Assembly: GCF_900101595.1 (NCBI RefSeq)
Contig: NZ_FMYY01000012.1
Span: forward strand, 123,397-187,396
Source: Paenibacillus sp. cl123
GTDB lineage: Bacteria; Bacillota; Bacilli; Paenibacillales; NBRC-103111
Direction: 5' to 3'
DNA length: 64,000 bases
Shown here: piece after piece, positions 59,904 through 64,000 of the stretch
Layout of the letters: the number at the start of each line of letters is the position of its first letter
Numbering within the stretch: the first letter of the stretch is position 1
Notes under the pieces: model-generated
What the model was told of the DNA's origin: nothing
The model's input: the letters and a program-made list of their open reading frames with translations, nothing else
Databases searched by the model: none
Translations under genes and position numbers: made by a program

Positions 59904-60078
59904 GGCTGCTTTTTTCCTGAGCGCGGTGAGATTCCTGCCCGGAAGCCGGATGGTCGGCTCTCGGTGCAGGCGATAAACCAATTGCTGAAGAAAATTGGAG
60001 AATGGCATGATTAGGATTTTCCGGATCGGACGACCTCTCCGTGCTGCCGCGTGATCTAAAGTACACCTTTGCTTATTA
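59904..60078 (+). pseudogene. Decayed tyrosine-recombinase fragment, plus strand
   Basis: One frame reads FFPERGEIPARKPDGRL, then VQAINQLLKKIGEWHD before a stop. After a frameshift the DNA continues as SDDLSVLPRDLKYTFAY, matching the region before and including the HDLRHTFA box of tyrosine recombinases, here with the catalytic Arg changed to Lys and His lost. There is no N- or C-terminal remainder. It is a non-functional fragment pointing away from the fragment at 60202. Confidence 0.5.
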
Positions 60079-60201
60079 GCGGCCGGGTACTTTAAGTCAA
60101 CCGTCTTTTAAGTCTTTCATTTTAATTTGCATTGAAAAACATCATTTAATATATAGGGGTAGTACCAGCGAAGCTGATACCACCCGCAAAGTAGATAGGA
60201 A

Positions 60202-60410
60202 TTAAGTGGGAAATTTATTGATGACCTCGTTGTACTCCTGCTGGGCATCGATGATCGCCAGCTTTGAATAGACTTCCAACGACTTACGGTTTTCGTGCCC
60301 GGAATAAGGCTGTATGAGCGCGTCATCGATGCCCTGCTTTTTAAGCCAGGTCAACAGGAAATGTCGTAGCTTGTGAGGCGACAATTTTTGTACAAGACCG
60401 GCTGGAGCCG
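60202..60410 (-). pseudogene. Truncated tyrosine recombinase (integrase) C-terminus, minus strand
   Basis: About 70 residues of the catalytic C-terminal domain remain: [20 protein letters not shown] (catalytic Arg and His), then [20 protein letters not shown] with the H-x-x-R-like box and the nucleophilic Tyr, ending [11 protein letters not shown]. The upstream side merges at about 60410 into unrelated GC-rich DNA, so the N-terminus is missing. The preserved catalytic residues suggest relatively recent truncation. Confidence 0.75.
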
Positions 60411-60419
60411 ATCAGCCCA

Positions 60420-60790
60420 GGGCACCTACGGTAAAACCTCTAGGGACCGAAGCAGCAGCTTCGACACGCAGCAGGCCGCCGTCTCCGGCGCGAAGGAGGG
60501 GAAGCCGGGCTTCATCCGGAAGCACCAGGAGAGCGAGCTGCAGCCGCTCGAGGCCGCCGCCGTCGCCGGAGCGCCGATCACGATACGGGAGAATACCCGC
60601 ATCGCACTTTGCAAAGCTTTCTCCACTGGGGCGATATCGATCTGGGGCATCCGTATTTTCGAATGGCTTTGGTCCGGATTTTTCCTGGTGCGCCCCCGTC
60701 GGATGGATGCGGAAGCGCTGTTGCAGCATCAAGCGTAAGCGGCTCCTGTCAGTGGCGAATACGCCGGTCAGTTGCGGCAAACGCTGAATG
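60420..60790 (+). pseudogene. Broken fragment, possibly of an AraC/YesN-type regulator
   Basis: One plus-strand frame contains LQSFLHWGDIDLGHPYFRM followed by ALVRIFPGAP, recalling the middle domain of Paenibacillus AraC-type response regulators (a LxHPYFxM element). The neighbouring frames also show partly plausible pieces, indicating frameshifts. No HTH or receiver remains. Such regulators usually sit beside lplB/ytcP sugar-uptake genes, which follow here, so a lost regulator is a reasonable inference. Confidence 0.35.
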
Positions 60791-60976
60791 ATTCGCGTTA
60801 TGCGGACTGGTTCCCGGTGCTGCGCTGGGCCAAAAATTTCAAAAAGTGCTGGTACGTCTTCATGCGTCCACAAATTGTGTTACCGGACAGTTCTGTGGTG
60901 CTCATACGCCTGGTCTGTATCCGGACCCCCAAAACCTATTTTCCTCAATTAATAAAGACTTCAGCAAAAAATAAAG

Positions 60977-61081
60977 ATGGAAAATACGCAAAAATCGTTT
61001 ATGAAAAAAATTGTAGCGATTTCGTGGCTCCTTTGCCTCGTGCTATCGTTAGGGCAGATTCAATACATGGTCAGCACATGA
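60977..61081 (+). CDS. Possible 34-residue hydrophobic peptide before lplB
   Basis: ATG 60977 opens a 34-codon frame (MENTQKSFMKKIVAISWLLC, then a hydrophobic segment to IQYMVST) ending at a TGA that overlaps an upstream in-frame ATG of the permease gene (ATGA at 61078-61081). The ribosome-binding site is weak (AAAG). A basic start followed by a hydrophobic core resembles a signal-like leader peptide. It may control translation of the permease or be a chance frame. Confidence 0.35.
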   Translation: MENTQKSFMKKIVAISWLLCLVLSLGQIQYMVST

Positions 61082-61095
61082 AAGGAGCAACTCCC

Positions 61096-62064
61096 ATGCG
61101 GCATTCCCAAAGTCTGCACCCGCAGCCAACCGAAACTGCTTTGGCCGCAGCCGTCCCTAAACGGGGCCTAAAGAGGCATATCATTCGGGATAAATACTTG
61201 TACCTGATGCTCATGCCGGTGGCGGTCTATTTTCTGCTATTCAAGTATGCGCCCCTCTATGGGGAAATTATTGCCTTCAAGAACTATCGTCTGACCGATG
61301 GCATCTGGGGAAGCAGTTGGGCGGGACTGGATCATTTCCGTCAGCTGTTTTCCAGCAAAGAATTTTATATTGTATTGCGCAATACGCTTCTGCTTAATCT
61401 GTACAATTTGGTATTTGCTTTCCCGGTGCCCATTGTGCTGGCGATTCTTCTAAATGAGGTTCGCTGGAATGGATACAAGCGGGTGCTGCAAAATCTGCTC
61501 TACATCCCCCATTTTATATCCTGGGTGGTGCTGGGTACTATCGTTATTGCAATGTTGTCCCCCTCCACTGGTATTATCAACACGATTTTGGGGTTGTTTG
61601 GTGTAGAGCCTATCTATTTTATGGCGAGTCCATTCTGGTGGCCGATATCCTTCGTAGGCTCCGGGATCTGGAAGGAGGCAGGCTTTGGCACCATTCTCTA
61701 TATGGCGGCCATGGCGGGGATTGATCCTACTCTGTATGAAGCGGCCAAGATGGACGGAGCCAATAAGCTTCGCCAGATCTGGCATGTGACTTTGCCCGGG
61801 ATTCGCAGCACGGCAGCGATTATTTTGATCCTCCAGGTGGGCCGCATCATGGATGTAGGCTTCGAGCAAGTATTTACGATGAAGAATCCTGCTGTTACCC
61901 AGGTAGCCGAAGTGATCAGCACTTTTGTGTATACTCGCGGCATTGAGAATCTCCAATACAGCTACACCACAGCCCTTGGTTTGTTCCAGTCGATTGTTGC
62001 CTTAATTTTGATCGTAAGCGTGAACAAGCTGATAAAGATCATGGGAGAACGAGGGTTATGGTAA
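61096..62064 (+). CDS. Carbohydrate ABC transporter permease, LplB type
   Basis: A 322-residue permease with six membrane segments and the EAA-like loop YEAAKMDGANKLRQIWHVTL that contacts the ATPase. MLMPVAVYFLLFKYAPLYGE and WAGLDHFRQLFSS are signatures of the LplB family, which imports complex oligosaccharides or aldotetraouronic acids with a YtcP-type partner and a lipoprotein. AAAGGAG is 8 bases before ATG 61096. The longer frame extends 108 codons into spacer and is spurious. The ATPase is usually a shared MsmX-like protein encoded elsewhere. Confidence 0.9.
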   Translation: MRHSQSLHPQPTETALAAAVPKRGLKRHIIRDKYLYLMLMPVAVYFLLFKYAPLYGEIIAFKNYRLTDGIWGSSWAGLDHFRQLFSSKEFYIVLRNTLLLNLYNLVFAFPVPIVLAILLNEVRWNGYKRVLQNLLYIPHFISWVVLGTIVIAMLSPSTGIINTILGLFGVEPIYFMASPFWWPISFVGSGIWKEAGFGTILYMAAMAGIDPTLYEAAKMDGANKLRQIWHVTLPGIRSTAAIILILQVGRIMDVGFEQVFTMKNPAVTQVAEVISTFVYTRGIENLQYSYTTALGLFQSIVALILIVSVNKLIKIMGERGLW

Positions 62065-62094
62065 ACCGTTAGAAAGAAAGGGGATGACTGTTTC

Positions 62095-62973
62095 GTGAGG
62101 ACGAAATATTTTAGCTCAGCGAGCCTTTTCCGCTGGTTCAACTACATCTTTTTGGCGTTATGCGCCGCTGCAACTGTATTTCCTTTCCTTAATATTATTG
62201 CGGTATCCTTCAGCGGCAGCAGAGCGATCTCGGGAGGGGAGGTATTCTTGTGGCCTATCGAATTTAATTTGGATGCTTACCGCAATCTGATTGACGATGG
62301 CCAATTAATCGTAGCTATGAAAAATACAGTTCTAATAACGGTTGTGGGCACTCTGCTGAATATGGTGTTTACCATTCTGGCGGCGTACCCTTTGTCGAAA
62401 TCGAGGCTTCGGGGCAGAAGTATCATGCTGCAGGGTGTGCTGTTCACCATGTTATTCGGCGGCGGTATGATTCCTCATTTCTTGCTCATCAACAGTCTGG
62501 GACTGGTCAATACCTACTGGGCAATCTGGTTGCCTGCTTTAATTAGCGTCTATAACATGTTCGTGATGAAATCCTTCTTTGAAGGAATTCCGGCAGAACT
62601 GGAGGAGTCGGCATCTATTGACGGCGCCAATGAATGGGTGCTGCTGCTGAAGATTATTATCCCGTTGTCTATGCCGGTGATCGCAGCACTGACCCTGTTT
62701 TATGCCGTGGGCTGGTGGAACTCCTACATGAATGTGCTGATTTACATCCGAAGCACCGACAAGATGTCTTTGATGGTGAAGCTCTATCAGATGATTGACT
62801 TGGTCAGCCCCGAGATGCTGCGAAGCGGGGAGGGAGTCACCGAACAGAGCATGACGCCGGAGGGGATACGCGCTGCAGCGATCGTGTTTTCGATTATACC
62901 TATTCTGTGTGTATATCCCTTCTTGCAAAAGTATTTTGTAAAGGGAGTTCTGCTTGGTTCTGTCAAAGGTTGA
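62095..62973 (+). CDS. Carbohydrate ABC transporter permease, YtcP/AraQ type
   Basis: A 292-residue permease with six membrane segments. Its EAA-type loop is LEESASIDGANEWVLLLKII, and the end LQKYFVKGVLLGSVKG is nearly diagnostic of YtcP-like partners of LplB. The start is GTG 62095 with AAAGGGG upstream. It follows the LplB gene by 30 bases and precedes the solute-binding lipoprotein gene by about 60, giving the operon order permease, permease, binding protein. Confidence 0.9.
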   Translation: MRTKYFSSASLFRWFNYIFLALCAAATVFPFLNIIAVSFSGSRAISGGEVFLWPIEFNLDAYRNLIDDGQLIVAMKNTVLITVVGTLLNMVFTILAAYPLSKSRLRGRSIMLQGVLFTMLFGGGMIPHFLLINSLGLVNTYWAIWLPALISVYNMFVMKSFFEGIPAELEESASIDGANEWVLLLKIIIPLSMPVIAALTLFYAVGWWNSYMNVLIYIRSTDKMSLMVKLYQMIDLVSPEMLRSGEGVTEQSMTPEGIRAAAIVFSIIPILCVYPFLQKYFVKGVLLGSVKG

Positions 62974-63032
62974 TATCGTCGACCGCCAGGCGGTCCTGAT
63001 ATATATATAGCATTTATTTAGGAGGTCTGTGC

Positions 63033-64000
63033 ATGAAATTCAGTCAACAAAAAAAGTGGGTTGTTTTAACAGCTGCCTTATGTATGCTGGCGGGAACGAC
63101 ATTGGCAGGATGTTCAGGGAAAGGAGCGGATAGCTCATCCGTATCGCCTACTGCGGATCCGTATGCCGATCTGCCGAAAGCGGTCAGCATCTCCGCATTC
63201 GACCGGGGGGCCGTATCCAGCGATGAGGGGACTTATGAAAACAATCGATGGGTGAAATGGATCCGGGAGCAATCCGGGATTGACGTTACGATGGTACCCG
63301 TGCCCCGCAACCAGGCTCAGGACAAGCTGAATGTACTCATCGCTTCGAATCAGGCGCCGGATCTGATCTGGGAGTACGATCGGGCTTATATCGGCAAGCT
63401 GATTACTCAAGGCGCGCTGCAGCCGATCGACGCTTATATCGAGCAGTACAGCACATCCTACAAAAAATATTTGCAGGAGCATCCCGAGTTGTTGCCTTAC
63501 CTGACCTTCGACGGCCAAATGTATGCGGTCGCGACCGCTCGGACGACAGATGGCATCGCCAATCATGGTCTGTGGATCCGGCAAGATTGGTTGGATAAGC
63601 TGGGCCTCAAGACGCCAACAACGATGGACGAACTGATCGATGTGGCAAAGGCGTTCAAGGAGCAGGATCCGGACGGCAACAATCAGAACGATACAACGGC
63701 GCTGGTAGGCAGCACGGTTTTTGACAGCTATGCGGCGATGAACGCGGCGATCAGCAATCAGTGGTACCTCGAGAACGGCAGAATGAAATACGGGGCAACG
63801 CTTGACCGGTTCGGAGATGCGATGGATCTGGAGAAGCAAATGTATGAAGCTGGGCTAGTTGACAAGGAATATTTGACGGACAAAAACTTTCAGCGGGCTA
63901 TCCAACTGTGGACGACGGGCAAAGCGGGCATCTTCGCCGGCAGCTGGGGCGGCAGCGCGATGGAAAAACATATCCGGAATATGCTGAAGAATGAGCCGAA
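63033..64000 (+). CDS. Extracellular solute-binding lipoprotein of the LplB/YtcP importer (partial)
   Basis: The first ~322 codons are present; the gene runs off the window. It has a signal with lipobox LAGC (Cys27), then Ser/Asp-rich linker and a typical family 1-like fold: DVTMVPVPRNQAQDKLNVLI, SNQAPDLIWEYD, QPIDAYIEQYS, GLWIRQDWLDKLGLKTPTTM. Proteins of this group (LipO-type) are about 500 residues. AGGAGGT lies seven bases before ATG 63033. It captures the oligosaccharide for the two permeases just upstream. Confidence 0.9.
   Translation, partial: MKFSQQKKWVVLTAALCMLAGTTLAGCSGKGADSSSVSPTADPYADLPKAVSISAFDRGAVSSDEGTYENNRWVKWIREQSGIDVTMVPVPRNQAQDKLNVLIASNQAPDLIWEYDRAYIGKLITQGALQPIDAYIEQYSTSYKKYLQEHPELLPYLTFDGQMYAVATARTTDGIANHGLWIRQDWLDKLGLKTPTTMDELIDVAKAFKEQDPDGNNQNDTTALVGSTVFDSYAAMNAAISNQWYLENGRMKYGATLDRFGDAMDLEKQMYEAGLVDKEYLTDKNFQRAIQLWTTGKAGIFAGSWGGSAMEKHIRNMLKNEP

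Noticed and set aside
60412..60873. 153-codon minus-strand frame
   Set aside because: It shows no motif, and the plus-strand fragments in the same place show a recognisable regulator-like element, so the region is decayed DNA.

Overview
The window looks like chromosome of a Paenibacillus-type Gram-positive bacterium. Supporting signs: strong AGGAGG ribosome-binding sites; frequent TTG and GTG starts; three secreted S-layer-homology (SLH) proteins; an LplB/YtcP/lipoprotein sugar-uptake cluster; lipobox lipoproteins; and Bacillus-type regulators (LysR, PadR, MarR, MmyB-type, OmpR and NarL two-component systems). No rRNA, tRNA or CRISPR array was recognised. Most of the window is GC-rich housekeeping or accessory DNA. 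About 41.8-48.2 kb is clearly AT-rich, and 48.8-59.8 kb is intermediate.

Layout. 0-8.5 kb: tail of a Gly/Arg-rich protein, a LysR-HisJ pair, a DHA2 drug exporter with its PadR regulator, FabF divergent from an MmyB-type regulator, MarR and a HAD phosphatase. 8.5-11.1 kb: OmpR-type regulator and sensor kinase, divergent from cysteine dioxygenase. 11.3-19.6 kb: lipoprotein serpin, Nudix, CheX, a short-chain dehydrogenase, a YusU-like protein, an alpha/beta hydrolase with a low-complexity head, a MOSC protein, and a DEAD-box helicase (DEVD variant) with a membrane-anchored follower. 20.3-23.7 kb: a second DHA2 exporter and an anchored FAD oxidoreductase. 23.9-37.4 kb: a surface-protein locus with a 1660-residue and a 2320-residue SLH protein, both carrying long arrays of cadherin/Ig-like repeats and lamin-tail-like C-termini, then a smaller SLH protein. 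37.5-41.4 kb: threonine dehydratase, a lipoprotein and an NfeD/SPFH operon.

41.8-48.2 kb is an AT-rich run of small, same-strand, functionally unrelated genes (phosphotransferase, DinB, glyoxalase-fold, Nudix, two GNATs, LMW phosphatase-like, methyltransferase and orphans). Two of its spacers share a boundary sequence, so it resembles an accumulation site for single-gene insertions. 48.8-58.5 kb appears to be one functional unit: a NarL-type two-component system, an RND exporter with adaptor and a secreted partner, and an SDR enzyme. Very similar inverted repeats (CGTACATAAGGG and its complement) precede both the SDR and the RND genes and may be the response regulator's operator. 59.9-60.9 kb is a graveyard with two opposing tyrosine-recombinase remnants and a broken regulator fragment. 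The window ends in an lplB-ytcP-type carbohydrate ABC operon whose solute-binding lipoprotein runs off the edge.

The most unusual items are the shared inverted repeat around the RND/SDR unit, the cassette-like AT-rich run with its boundary element, the two repeat architectures of the giant SLH proteins, and the unknown secreted third gene of the RND operon. All functional calls come from reading the sequence by eye. No database search was run.
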